A stretch of 23,626 nucleotides of DNA from Patescibacteria group bacterium (GTDB lineage: Bacteria > Patescibacteria > Paceibacteria > UBA6257 > 2-01-FULL-56-20): NCBI GenBank assembly GCA_024654525.1, contig JANLHI010000004.1:1-23626 (forward strand), given 5' to 3'. A program made the translations under genes and the position numbers. The notes below the pieces were generated by a model. The model worked only from the letters and a program-made list of their open reading frames with translations. It was not told the DNA's origin and ran no database searches. Below are positions 1-7,469 of this stretch, piece after piece. Within the stretch, counting starts at the first letter, position 1, and each line of letters starts with the position of its first letter.

Positions 1-44
1 TGCAACTTCGCGTATAGCTCAATTGAGCTATACGCGAAGTTGCA
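1..44. repeat. 44-bp perfect palindrome at the window edge
   Basis: The first 44 bases equal their own reverse complement: two 22-bp arms meet at a central AATT with no loop. As RNA it would be a very stable hairpin, but there is no U-tract on the side that can be seen, and a loop-free hairpin is atypical for a terminator. It lies at the extreme window edge, downstream of tatD. The half-site contains TATAGCTCAATTG, which resembles the start of a tRNA D-arm. A fold-back assembly artefact at a contig end is the simplest reading; a real terminal hairpin or convergent terminator is possible. Confidence 0.9.
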
Positions 45-79
45 CCACGGACATTCCCGTTGGCTATGTAATTTTACCC

Positions 80-940
80 TTACACTTTAAAAACCTTTCT
101 TGCGTTTTCGAAGGTAACTTTCGCCATTTCTTCAACTGATACACCTTTCAATTCCGCAAGTTTTTTTACCACCTCTACCACATACATCGGCTCGTTGCGC
201 TTCCCGCGATATGGCACTGGCGCCACGTACGGCGCATCAGTTTCTGAAAGAATCTTATCCAATGGAAGCATTCTCACTATTGCATCATATGCACTCACCT
301 TTTCGTTTTTTCTCGGTGGGAATGTGATTGCACCGCCAAATGTGAAAGAGAAACCCATGTCGAGGAGATGCTTCGCGTCGTCGAGCGTACCGGAAAAGAA
401 GTGCACCACTCCAGGAGAAGAAAGTAATGAGTGGGAAGAAAGGGTTTTGATCAAATCGGAAAACGCGCTCCTACAATGAATCATCAACGGCTTCTTTATT
501 TCTTGCGAAAGTTTAATGTGTCGTATAAATACCTCTTTCTGCTTTTCCCTTATTCCTTCCTCCCTACTCCCTTCTTCCAATCTATAATAATCCAGCCCAC
601 ATTCCCCTATCGCCACCACTTTCGGGTCACGTGCAAGCTCTCCATAATAATCATGATCAAATTCTTCTCCACGACTCGTAAACGCCTTAGCCGCTTCGCC
701 TCCGCCAAGCTCGTCTTCATCATGATGAGATTTTGAAGTATGCACAGGATGAATCCCTACCGCGGCATATATACCCTCTTCATACTCGTTCGCGATTTCC
801 ACCGCGCGACGCGAAGTGTCTTTTTGAGTCCCTACATTTATAAGCCACACTCCCGTAGCAAGTGCGCGATCGATGACTTCTTTTGAATCATCAATAAATG
901 CAGAAAAGTGAGCATGGGTGTGAGCGTCAAAATAGTGCAT
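80..940 (-). CDS. tatD: TatD family metal-dependent hydrolase (deoxyribonuclease)
   Basis: A 286-residue TatD-type TIM-barrel hydrolase, predicted to be a cytosolic, divalent-metal-dependent DNase/exonuclease. All expected metal ligands are visible in order: the N-terminal DAHTHAH (H7, H9), the Glu of GECGLDYY, the His of MIHCR, the His of VVHFFSG, and the Asp of SETDAPYVAPVPYRGKRNEP near the C-terminus. It is slightly longer than the usual ~255-265 residues because of two charged insertions. One is His/Asp/Glu/Gly-rich after GIHPVHTS (about residues 68-95); the other is Glu/Arg-rich after LDYYRLEEG. It ends with TAA 35 bp from the terminal palindrome. The ATG start gives the conserved MxxFDAHTH opening. 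It lies 53 bp downstream of metG, probably in the same transcription unit; tatD-metG adjacency is common in bacteria. Confidence 0.93.
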   Translation of the reverse strand: MHYFDAHTHAHFSAFIDDSKEVIDRALATGVWLINVGTQKDTSRRAVEIANEYEEGIYAAVGIHPVHTSKSHHDEDELGGGEAAKAFTSRGEEFDHDYYGELARDPKVVAIGECGLDYYRLEEGSREEGIREKQKEVFIRHIKLSQEIKKPLMIHCRSAFSDLIKTLSSHSLLSSPGVVHFFSGTLDDAKHLLDMGFSFTFGGAITFPPRKNEKVSAYDAIVRMLPLDKILSETDAPYVAPVPYRGKRNEPMYVVEVVKKLAELKGVSVEEMAKVTFENARKVFKV

Positions 941-993
941 ATGAATTAAAAAAGCGCCTTACTATATGAACCTTGCTTATTGATTTCTGATTC

Positions 994-2499
994 TTATTCC
1001 AAGCGAGGAAACAATGCGGGACCTCGATTTATTTTTATGGACTCATTCTCTTCTCCCCACTGCATCGATTCAATTATCTTGTGTGCTGTTGTTGGTAGAA
1101 ACGGTTCAATCAATTCGGCTATTTCACTCAACAAAGAAAGAAGATTAAAAAGAATTTTTTTGCGTTGCCCTTCTTCTTTAATACCCCATGGCTCTTCCTT
1201 ATTCATATACGCATCTCCAAACGCAATCAATTCCCATATTGCAACAAGTACTTCGTTAAACCGCAACTCCTCCATCTTCTTTGTTACTGCCTGTCGTGAA
1301 ATTTTTATCTCATTGAATATGACGTTTGGCACATCGTGCGGACGCAGTAATTCTTTCTCGCGTGCTGCCAGCGCGAGTACACGCGCCGTAAAATTACCAA
1401 GCCCGTTCGCAAGATCGGCATTATAACGCTCCTTAAATTTATCTTCGTTATAATCGCCATCCTCCGTCGTTGATATCTCCCGCAAAAGATAGTATCGCAC
1501 CGCATCGGATCCATATTTCTTTATAAGCTCCGCGGGGTCAATAACATTTCCCGACGTTTTCGACATTTTTGCGCCTCCGCTAAGAATAAACCCATGAATC
1601 AATATTTTTCGTGACGAAGGAAGACCTGCCGACATAAGCATCGCCTGCCACATCGCAGACTGCTGACGAAGATTATCTTTCCCTGAAATTTGGAACGCAT
1701 TCGGCGATCCTTCAACACCCCAAAATTCCTCAAACTTATCTTCGTCTTTTGGCCATCCAAGTGCGGTAATATAATTGATAAGCGCATCAAACCACACATA
1801 CATTACATGCGCCTCATCACCAGGCACGGAAATTCCCCACGGCATCTTCTCTTTGAGACGTGAGATGCTGAAATCATGAATCCCTGCGGCAACGAAATTC
1901 CGTATCTCTACAAGGCGATGCGTGGGAACAACAAAATCAGGATGCGTATCATATAACTCAAGAAGTTTTTTTTGATAACGGGAAAATCTGAAAAAGTAGT
2001 TTTCTTCCTCTCTCTCTTCTATGGTCAGTGATGGATGCACCAGACAACGCCCCTCATTAAGATCAGAATCCGTTTTTTCCAGCTCGCATCCCACGCAATA
2101 CTTTACTCGATACTTTGCTTTATAAATATCGGGTTCTCCGTTCTTATTTTTATTGGAAACGCACCGATTCCAAAACTCAGCTGCCGCCACTTTATGATTC
2201 GCATCGGTGGTGCGAATAAAATTCGTATACTGCACTCCTAATATGTCGGCAAGCATTCGAAATTTACTCGCATTTTCATCCACAAATTCCTGCGGTGTTT
2301 TTCCTTGCTCCTGTGCCTTCTGATAAATTTTAATCCCATGTTCATCCGTTCCGGTATTGAAAAAAACATCCTTATTGAGGGAGGCTTGATACCGCGCAAT
2401 CACATCCGCTTGAGCCAATTCAAGCGCAAAACCGATATGTGGCGCCGCATTCACATACGGCAACGTGGTGGTAATATAAAACTTTTTATTTTGTTTCAC
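994..2499 (-). CDS. metG: Methionyl-tRNA synthetase
   Basis: A 501-residue class I aminoacyl-tRNA synthetase that charges tRNA-Met with methionine. Signatures: LPYVNAAPHIGF near residue 20 (HIGH-type box, here HIGF), the TGTDEHG motif at 49-55, a zinc-knuckle-like set C135/C138/C152/H155 between insertion elements, the methionine-pocket region VWFDALINY at 235-243, and KMSKT (KMSKS box) at 311-315. A helical anticodon-binding domain follows to the C-terminus. The C-terminal EMAP/Trbp111-like tRNA-binding domain of many bacterial MetG proteins is absent, giving the short form. The start is GTG at 2497-2499: the first in-frame ATG would remove the HIGH box, and an in-frame TGA lies just upstream. 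A TTGCGT/17 bp/TATAAG promoter ends 6 nt before the GTG, so the mRNA probably begins at or next to the start codon. Confidence 0.95.
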   Translation of the reverse strand: MKQNKKFYITTTLPYVNAAPHIGFALELAQADVIARYQASLNKDVFFNTGTDEHGIKIYQKAQEQGKTPQEFVDENASKFRMLADILGVQYTNFIRTTDANHKVAAAEFWNRCVSNKNKNGEPDIYKAKYRVKYCVGCELEKTDSDLNEGRCLVHPSLTIEEREEENYFFRFSRYQKKLLELYDTHPDFVVPTHRLVEIRNFVAAGIHDFSISRLKEKMPWGISVPGDEAHVMYVWFDALINYITALGWPKDEDKFEEFWGVEGSPNAFQISGKDNLRQQSAMWQAMLMSAGLPSSRKILIHGFILSGGAKMSKTSGNVIDPAELIKKYGSDAVRYYLLREISTTEDGDYNEDKFKERYNADLANGLGNFTARVLALAAREKELLRPHDVPNVIFNEIKISRQAVTKKMEELRFNEVLVAIWELIAFGDAYMNKEEPWGIKEEGQRKKILFNLLSLLSEIAELIEPFLPTTAHKIIESMQWGEENESIKINRGPALFPRLE

Positions 2500-2505
2500 A
2501 GATAA

Positions 2506-2534
2506 CTTATACCCAATAACTCACTGCGACGCAA
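2506..2534 (-). promoter_or_regulatory. metG promoter (leaderless layout)
   Basis: On the minus strand TTGCGT is followed by a 17-bp spacer and TATAAG, whose last base is 6 nt from the GTG start of metG. A start site at the usual +7 would fall on the G of GTG, giving a leaderless mRNA. The -35 box is weak; the -10 matches 5 of 6. Confidence 0.5.
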
Positions 2535-3551
2535 TCACCCCTCAACTTTCCCCCGTCGTGAAGACGACCAATCTTCAATGATTTCCTGAAACACCGCGGC
2601 GGCAGGAACCGCGATAAGAACTCCCCAAAACCCCGCCACTTCCGCACCAATAAGGATTGCCACAATCACAATTACCGGATGAAGTCCCACGGTTTTATTC
2701 ATCACCAGCGGCACCAGCATGTGTGCTTCAAATTGATGAATTACGATGAATACCAATAAAGTATAGAACGCGAGCGACGATGATGTGGTAAACGCCGAAA
2801 GCACCGCAATCGCACCTGCGGCGATGGGTCCCGCGAAGGGCACTAACTCGAAAATTCCGGAAAGAATTCCTATAAGGAATGCGTGGCGAACGCCAAGAAA
2901 CAGCAATGCTCCCCATACAAATATCGCCATAAGCGCCGAAAGAAGAATCTGCGTACGAAACCAAAACCCGATTTTTCGACGTGAACGCTGGTAAATACGC
3001 AATGCCGCCTCCTCATAGTTTGGGGGAAATACCACTTTAATGAATCGCTCCACTCCGTCACGACTAAGACTCAAATAAAACGAACTTACCACTACCGCAA
3101 GTCCAAGTGCCACATTTCCCATTGCACGGGAAAATATCGCGAATGGAGACACATCACCCGCAAACAATACGCGCGAAACCTGATCCGCAAGATCACTCAA
3201 AGAATGAGACGTTTCCGGAGTAATAAGCACCCCAATCCATGAATTTGAAGCAGAATTCCCAATATTTACCAAGACACTATTAAGATCGACGATGGCAAAC
3301 GGAATGACGGTGTAGATAAGGAGTGATACCGCGAGAAGACATACAAGAAACACAAGAATGACGCCAAATGTCCTCGGGAGTCCCTTTTGTTCAAGTACAT
3401 TCACCACTACCTCAAGCCCGGAAGATATTACCAACGCAAGAAAAAGTCCCAAAACAACCTCGCGCCCAATATAGAGTGCCACCACAAACACGGCGAAAAC
3501 CAATACCCGCCATAGCGTTGCCCACGATATCTCAATAACTCTCTTTTCCAT
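2535..3551 (-). CDS. AI-2E family (PerM/YdjX-type) membrane permease
   Basis: A 338-residue polytopic inner-membrane protein of the AI-2E transporter family. Several hydrophobic segments are visible: about residues 13-32, 34-50, 62-85, a pair near 145-165, and a C-terminal block containing LGVRHAFLIGILSGIFELVPFAGPIAAG and TVGLHPVIVIVAILIGAEVAGFWGVLIAVPAAAVFQEI. The motif FELVPFAGP and the LHPVIVIVAILIGAEVAGFWG stretch are characteristic of the family. A soluble loop lies around residues 95-140. The substrate cannot be read from sequence: members include an autoinducer-2 exporter and Na+/H+ antiporters. It starts with ATG 30 bp after the M16 peptidase stop, probably co-transcribed, although a TATATT hexamer lies 12 nt upstream of the start. 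Function is a family-level call only. Confidence 0.85.
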   Translation of the reverse strand: MEKRVIEISWATLWRVLVFAVFVVALYIGREVVLGLFLALVISSGLEVVVNVLEQKGLPRTFGVILVFLVCLLAVSLLIYTVIPFAIVDLNSVLVNIGNSASNSWIGVLITPETSHSLSDLADQVSRVLFAGDVSPFAIFSRAMGNVALGLAVVVSSFYLSLSRDGVERFIKVVFPPNYEEAALRIYQRSRRKIGFWFRTQILLSALMAIFVWGALLFLGVRHAFLIGILSGIFELVPFAGPIAAGAIAVLSAFTTSSSLAFYTLLVFIVIHQFEAHMLVPLVMNKTVGLHPVIVIVAILIGAEVAGFWGVLIAVPAAAVFQEIIEDWSSSRRGKVEG

Positions 3552-3581
3552 ATGCGTACGCCTAATATACTTTACAACGTA

Positions 3582-4850
3582 TTATTTGCGTAAAAGTTTC
3601 GCAAAGGAGCCGGATCCTCGATATGGTCCGATTGCGGAAAGACATACAAGCTCCGGCCGGAAAAGATTTTTTGCAACACGCTGAATATCTCCTGCCGTTA
3701 CTTTTTTCACATTACGAACGATTTCTTCCGTACTTTCAAGTTTCCTCGTAATAATTTCCTGCCCTCCGTAAAAACTCGCCACTTCATCGGATGTCTCAAG
3801 GCCAATGAGCAATCCCCCAATAAGATGATCCTTCGCCTTTGAAAGTTCTTTTATGGGAATCGGCTCATCGCACGCACGTTGCAACTCATCGAGAATCGCA
3901 CGCACCACTGTCGGAACTTTTGCGTGGTCAGCACCGACGGAAACCGCAAAATGGCCGTGATCGGCAAACAATTCCGCTCCTGCACGAATATAATATGCCG
4001 CGCCAAGCTCCTCGCGAATTTTTCGAAAGAGGCGGGAACTCATACCTCCTCCAATCACGTTTCCCAACACCTCCAATGCATGGCGCCGACGATCAAATAC
4101 GGTATATGCCGGAACTCCTATAATAAGATGCGACTGATCTGATTCTTTGAATTTAGTAACTACACGCGACGCCGGGCGTCCCGTTTTCGTCTTCGGCTTC
4201 TTTACTTTCAATGCACTTTGAATCGATCCAAACGCTTTCTTCACTTCGTTGGTCATCTTTTTAAGATTGAAATTTCCTGCTACCACCACCACAGTCGCCT
4301 CGGGAACATAATGCGCCGAACGATATTCTATAAAATCCTCACGCCCGAGTCTCTTGATAACCTCTTTCCGCCCGGCAATGTCCCACCCTGCGGGCTGATC
4401 ACCATACATTGCGGATGAAAAAAGTTCCTGCACCCTTCGCATTGGTGTATCTTCATACATATTTATCTCCTCAATCACCACACCGCGCTCTTTTTCGATT
4501 TCTTGAGGATTGAAAATAGGATTGAGGTAGAGGTCGGAAATAAGCTCAAAAATATGAGGGAGTTTTCGATATTCCGCTTTTGCCCAATACCCCGTGTACT
4601 CCTGTCCGGTAAACGCATTAAACTCCGCACCAAGCGCGTCAAGCTCTTCAGCAATCATTCCCGCATGGGGACGTTTTACGGTTCCCTTAAACACGAGGTG
4701 CTCAAGGAAGTGAGAAATTCCATTCACATTTTTCTTTTCGTATTCCGATCCCGCCTCAACAAGAATCAATGCCGTCGCCGCGACACTCTGTGCTTGAGGA
4801 GCAAGTATGACTCGAATACCATTCGGAAGAGTAAATTTTTTAGGATTCAT
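3582..4850 (-). CDS. M16 family zinc metallopeptidase (processing-peptidase-like)
   Basis: A 422-residue insulinase-type (M16B) peptidase with the inverted zinc motif HFLEH at residues 47-51. E127, in ERGVVIEEINMYEDTP, sits 76 residues after the second His, the family's third zinc ligand. The N-terminal half (PNGIRVILAPQAQ...EAGSEYE) is the active M16 domain. The C-terminal half, with VIGGGMSSRLFRKIREELGAAYYI, is the inactive partner domain with the R/Y substrate-binding signature. Length matches single-chain bacterial MPP-like proteases of about 420 residues. No signal peptide is seen, so it is probably cytosolic. Its physiological substrate is unknown. It follows the lytic transglycosylase but has its own promoter, TTGACA/17 bp/CATCAT, ending 8 nt before the ATG, and a probable terminator precedes it. 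Confidence 0.93.
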   Translation of the reverse strand: MNPKKFTLPNGIRVILAPQAQSVAATALILVEAGSEYEKKNVNGISHFLEHLVFKGTVKRPHAGMIAEELDALGAEFNAFTGQEYTGYWAKAEYRKLPHIFELISDLYLNPIFNPQEIEKERGVVIEEINMYEDTPMRRVQELFSSAMYGDQPAGWDIAGRKEVIKRLGREDFIEYRSAHYVPEATVVVVAGNFNLKKMTNEVKKAFGSIQSALKVKKPKTKTGRPASRVVTKFKESDQSHLIIGVPAYTVFDRRRHALEVLGNVIGGGMSSRLFRKIREELGAAYYIRAGAELFADHGHFAVSVGADHAKVPTVVRAILDELQRACDEPIPIKELSKAKDHLIGGLLIGLETSDEVASFYGGQEIITRKLESTEEIVRNVKKVTAGDIQRVAKNLFRPELVCLSAIGPYRGSGSFAKLLRK

Positions 4851-4858
4851 TGCTTCTA

Positions 4859-4887
4859 ATGATGCCGTATAAGAAATATGCTGTCAA
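4859..4887 (-). promoter_or_regulatory. Promoter of the M16 peptidase gene
   Basis: A perfect -35 TTGACA, a 17-bp spacer and CATCAT (4 of 6) lie on the minus strand. The -10 ends 8 nt upstream of the ATG at 4850, so the transcript would have almost no leader and no room for a Shine-Dalgarno sequence. Confidence 0.5.
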
Positions 4888-4900
4888 TTGATTTTCGAAA

Positions 4901-4941
4901 AAAATACAACACCCTCCTTTCCGAGGGAATCACACGATTCC
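4901..4941 (-). terminator. Probable intrinsic terminator after the transglycosylase gene
   Basis: Two small hairpins on the minus strand (GGAATC/GATTCC with a GTGT loop, then CCCTC/GAGGG) are followed by TGTTGTATTTTTTT. This would end the upstream transglycosylase transcript just before the M16 promoter. The stems are short, so confidence is moderate. Confidence 0.5.
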
Positions 4942-4973
4942 AGATCGCCCCAACTATACCGGCGCGCGACTCA

Positions 4974-6392
4974 CTAGCTGGTAATCGATTCGATATCTTT
5001 CTCAAACTGGCGCGCACGACTCACTACCGCCTCGCCATATGTCCATAAATATCTTCGCCAGTTTCCCCCTGCATAATACCGCGCAGCAGCGGTACGCTGC
5101 GCAGTGATTGAATCGCTCGCACCACCCGCATCTTTGAGATATAACGCGGTCGCCACAAACGCATCTGCATTATTCCACGGTGACGGCGTATGCCCTGTTA
5201 CTTTTGCAACTTTGTCCTTATACAAATTCCATGTCGACGGGATAAATTGTGCAGGGCCCATCGCCCCTCCGTACGCACCATCACGATTAGGACATGACAC
5301 CATCATTAAATCCGGATTCAAATTCAAATCCGCGACTATTTTCAAAAATATCGGTCTATTTGAAGGGCTCATTGCGGTGGTGTAGCTACACCTTCCTACG
5401 TTTTGTCCAAGTGCCGATTCCCTATCCAATACCGCCAAAATAAGAGAGGGACTTACTCCCGTCGCTCCTGATGCAAGTTTCGCGAATTGGTACGCATCTT
5501 CGAAACTTAATTCTCCTCCGCCGAGAAGTTGGAATATTCTTGAGCGAATTTTAGCCGCGTCCACTTTGGTTTGCTGTAGTAATGATTGATATTTCGATTC
5601 TTGTCCCTTCGTCACCGTAAGCAAGCGATTCTTCTCCGCTTTTGCATTGTCTACGGCTTTCCTTTGTACCTCTTGATATATATTCGCGGTTTGCGCATCG
5701 GAACGAGCAATTATCAATTGCCCTTGTTCTTCCTCAAGCTGATTCCTTAAATCGGAAATCTGTTCGATTGTCACTCTTACATTATTTTGAAGCACCAATA
5801 CGCCGTTTAAGTCGGCAAAGAAATCCGAAAGGCGAGGATTTTTTAGGAAAATACTGACGAGACTCTCCTGCTCGGTCATATGCAAATTTCTCATAAGCGT
5901 TGCAAGCGCATCACGATGGCTTACAATGCTTGATTCGGTGGATTGAATCTGAAAACTTGTTTCGTCTATCTTCCTATCCAACTCTTTCAACGTAAGCGTG
6001 ATTGCCTGAATTTGAAGATTGAGCTTTGCGATTTTACTGTTGAGCGTCCCAATCTCGTTTTTAAGGGTACTCCCTTGCTTTTGATACCCTACGATTTGAT
6101 TTTCATAACCGTCAATCTGACCTTCAAGATCTTTAAGTTGCGCTTCGAGCGCCGCACGCTCATCCGCGTCCACCGTCCCCGCAGCGCGAAGTGTTATCGT
6201 GGGAGCCACCACGGTTCCGAAAAAATACCACCCAAATACCAGCACCACCGCCGATATTTTTGCAAAAGCCGTAATTACACCACGAGAACGTTTATATCCC
6301 GAGCGTAAATTAATGATCGGCGCAAGTGAAGAGAACGCCCGTCCGCGTTTTGGTCCGATGTCTTGGAATACTTTTGGCTGAGGATATGCCAT
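4974..6392 (-). CDS. Membrane-anchored coiled-coil lytic transglycosylase
   Basis: A 472-residue envelope protein that probably cleaves peptidoglycan glycan strands. Residues 1-36 are basic and cytosolic. One membrane segment lies at about 38-62 (ITAFAKISAVVLVFGWYFFGTVV), with no clear signal-peptidase site, so it looks anchored. Residues 78-290 are a long heptad-rich coiled coil of the EnvC/FtsX-partner or CwlO N-terminal kind. Residues 296-470 are a lytic-transglycosylase domain: LILAVLDRESALG holds the likely catalytic Glu325, and GAMGPAQFIPSTW (376-388) with the late YYAGGNW match MltB/SLT-type enzymes. Two Cys (C335, C367) flank the active site and could form a disulfide. It has its own promoter: TATAAT ends 8 nt before the ATG, just after the rplY terminator. 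The coiled coil suggests recruitment by a divisome or secretion partner, which is inference. Confidence 0.85.
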   Translation of the reverse strand: MAYPQPKVFQDIGPKRGRAFSSLAPIINLRSGYKRSRGVITAFAKISAVVLVFGWYFFGTVVAPTITLRAAGTVDADERAALEAQLKDLEGQIDGYENQIVGYQKQGSTLKNEIGTLNSKIAKLNLQIQAITLTLKELDRKIDETSFQIQSTESSIVSHRDALATLMRNLHMTEQESLVSIFLKNPRLSDFFADLNGVLVLQNNVRVTIEQISDLRNQLEEEQGQLIIARSDAQTANIYQEVQRKAVDNAKAEKNRLLTVTKGQESKYQSLLQQTKVDAAKIRSRIFQLLGGGELSFEDAYQFAKLASGATGVSPSLILAVLDRESALGQNVGRCSYTTAMSPSNRPIFLKIVADLNLNPDLMMVSCPNRDGAYGGAMGPAQFIPSTWNLYKDKVAKVTGHTPSPWNNADAFVATALYLKDAGGASDSITAQRTAAARYYAGGNWRRYLWTYGEAVVSRARQFEKDIESITS

Positions 6393-6400
6393 ACGCTTTT

Positions 6401-6406
6401 ATTATA
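6401..6406 (-). promoter_or_regulatory. -10 box (TATAAT) of the transglycosylase gene
   Basis: A consensus TATAAT on the minus strand ends 8 nt upstream of the ATG at 6392. No good -35 is present: the T-run of the rplY terminator occupies that position. The predicted mRNA is leaderless or nearly so. Confidence 0.5.
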
Positions 6407-6422
6407 CCCTGTTCCGTACCAC

Positions 6423-6452
6423 AAAAAAAATGCAGGCATAACGCCTGCATTT
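6423..6452 (-). terminator. Rho-independent terminator of rplY
   Basis: On the minus strand a 10-bp perfect stem AAATGCAGGC/GCCTGCATTT with a GTTAT loop runs into eight consecutive Ts. It lies 38 bp after the rplY stop codon and just before the transglycosylase promoter. A textbook intrinsic terminator. Confidence 0.9.
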
Positions 6453-6489
6453 CTAATGTCCATGTTTTCGAGAAGAAACCGCTTCGCGG

Positions 6490-7143
6490 CTATACCGTAT
6501 CTTCTTTTTCTTTCGTCCGTTCTGCCTTTTTCTCTTCCGTTTCCACTTTTACCGTTGAAAGATCCGGCGCGGCGACTTCTTCCACTTTTACTTCTTCCGC
6601 CATCGGCGGTGTTACCGTTGCAATCGCCATATCCATATCCGCAAGTACTTCCACTCCTTTCGGGATTACAATATCTTTCACGTATAAACTCTTATCCACA
6701 TCATCAAGAACGCCAATATCCACGGTAAACCTGTGCGGTAAATCCCCCGGAAACGCCTCTACTTCTATTTCCGAAACCCCCTTGTTTAAAACACCGCCCT
6801 TATCCCGAACACCCGGCGCCACACCGATGAATTCGAGAGGAATTCTTGCGGTAATCTTTTCATCCATCCTCACCTGATAAAAATCAATATGATCCACTTC
6901 GTTGGTAAGATATCCCCTACTTACATCGTGTATCAATGCCGGATAACGTTCGTCACCCACCACAAGTTGTACCACGGTGTTTTCACCCGCTTCTTTAAAA
7001 ACTTTTACGAATTCCTTCGCCAACACCGTAAGGTGAATATTCGGAATGCCACGTCCATAAAGCTCCGCCGGGATACCTCCCGATTCTCTCACCGCTTTTA
7101 CCGCCCTTCCGAGTTGTTCGCGTTTTTCCGCATTAAGTTCCAT
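6490..7143 (-). CDS. rplY: Large ribosomal subunit protein bL25 (TL5/Ctc form)
   Basis: A 217-residue bL25 of the long Ctc/TL5 type, which binds 5S rRNA. The N-terminal L25 domain (MELNAEKREQLGRAVKAVRESGGIPAELYGRG, about residues 1-90) is followed by the TL5 C-terminal beta domain (KITARIPLEFIGVAPGVRDKGGVLNKGVSEIEVEAFPGDLPHRFTVDIGVLDDVDKSLYV, about 100-185). It ends in an acidic/lysine-rich tail. I place the start at the ATG at 7141-7143 rather than the TTG seven codons upstream: it gives the conserved MELxAExR opening and sits 11 nt after a TTGCCA/17 bp/TATCCT promoter. It is monocistronic, with its own promoter and a strong terminator. Confidence 0.93.
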   Translation of the reverse strand: MELNAEKREQLGRAVKAVRESGGIPAELYGRGIPNIHLTVLAKEFVKVFKEAGENTVVQLVVGDERYPALIHDVSRGYLTNEVDHIDFYQVRMDEKITARIPLEFIGVAPGVRDKGGVLNKGVSEIEVEAFPGDLPHRFTVDIGVLDDVDKSLYVKDIVIPKGVEVLADMDMAIATVTPPMAEEVKVEEVAAPDLSTVKVETEEKKAERTKEKEDTV

Positions 7144-7154
7144 ATGTAGAGAAC

Positions 7155-7183
7155 AGGATAACAAAAACCTTTATATTTGGCAA
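7155..7183 (-). promoter_or_regulatory. rplY promoter
   Basis: TTGCCA (5 of 6), a 17-bp spacer and TATCCT (4 of 6) lie on the minus strand. The -10 ends 11 nt before the rplY ATG, leaving a leader of about 4-5 nt. No Shine-Dalgarno sequence is visible. Confidence 0.5.
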
Positions 7184-7229
7184 CTCTATGAAGGTAAAGG
7201 GCACGCACCTTCCCCTTGTGGATAATCCC

Positions 7230-7257
7230 TTGACACTTCATACCCTCTTCGTATACT
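7230..7257 (+). promoter_or_regulatory. Promoter of the plus-strand small RNA
   Basis: A perfect -35 TTGACA, a 16-bp spacer and TATACT (5 of 6) lie on the plus strand, inside the gap between two minus-strand genes. It can only serve the short transcript that ends at the terminator near 7376. Confidence 0.7.
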
Positions 7258-7261
7258 GAAA

Positions 7262-7376
7262 ATGTTCCTTTCTAATTTAGCTTTAGTCGGAGCGCGAGAG
7301 ATGGTTAGGTGAATGCGGAGAAATCCGCGAAGGGGCTGCGATCAAGGATGAAACCTTGCGCAGCCCTCTTTTTTTT
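7262..7376 (+). ncRNA. Candidate independent small RNA, about 113 nt, family unknown
   Basis: This is a self-contained plus-strand unit between minus-strand rplY and the PfkB gene. A consensus-like promoter ends at 7257. A GCGGA/TCCGC hairpin with a GAAA tetraloop lies at 7315-7328, and a strong intrinsic terminator at 7333-7376. No plus-strand gene follows, so it is not a leader of anything visible. The 5' part could encode a 16-residue peptide (MFLSNLALVGAREMVR, ATG at 7262, stop at 7310-7312) that would start almost at the transcript's first base. Its GNRA hairpin superficially recalls SRP RNA, but the conserved SRP domain IV sequence is not present. I do not recognise the family. Confidence 0.6.
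7333..7376 (+). terminator. Rho-independent terminator of the small RNA
   Basis: GGGCTGCG pairs with CGCAGCCC (8 bp), continued by CAAGG/CCTTG across a 2-nt bulge, with a 6-nt loop. It is followed by TC and eight Ts. Very strong on the plus strand. Confidence 0.9.
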
Positions 7377-7469
7377 GTTATACCCCCAAACGCCTCGCAC
7401 ACAAGCACAGAAATGAGGCAACGTGGTATTCTGCGAATCCTCCAAGGAGAGGTGAACGGTTGGAGAAAT

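Noticed and set aside
6326..6877. 183-codon plus-strand frame, Ser/Thr-rich
   Set aside because: Shadow of rplY and its promoter region on the other strand; the Ser/Thr bias mirrors the acidic tail of bL25.
7377..7469. Short plus-strand frame after AAGGAGAGGTG at about 7443
   Set aside because: Only about 21 codons, overlaps the 3' end of the kinase gene, and the ribosome-site spacing is too short.
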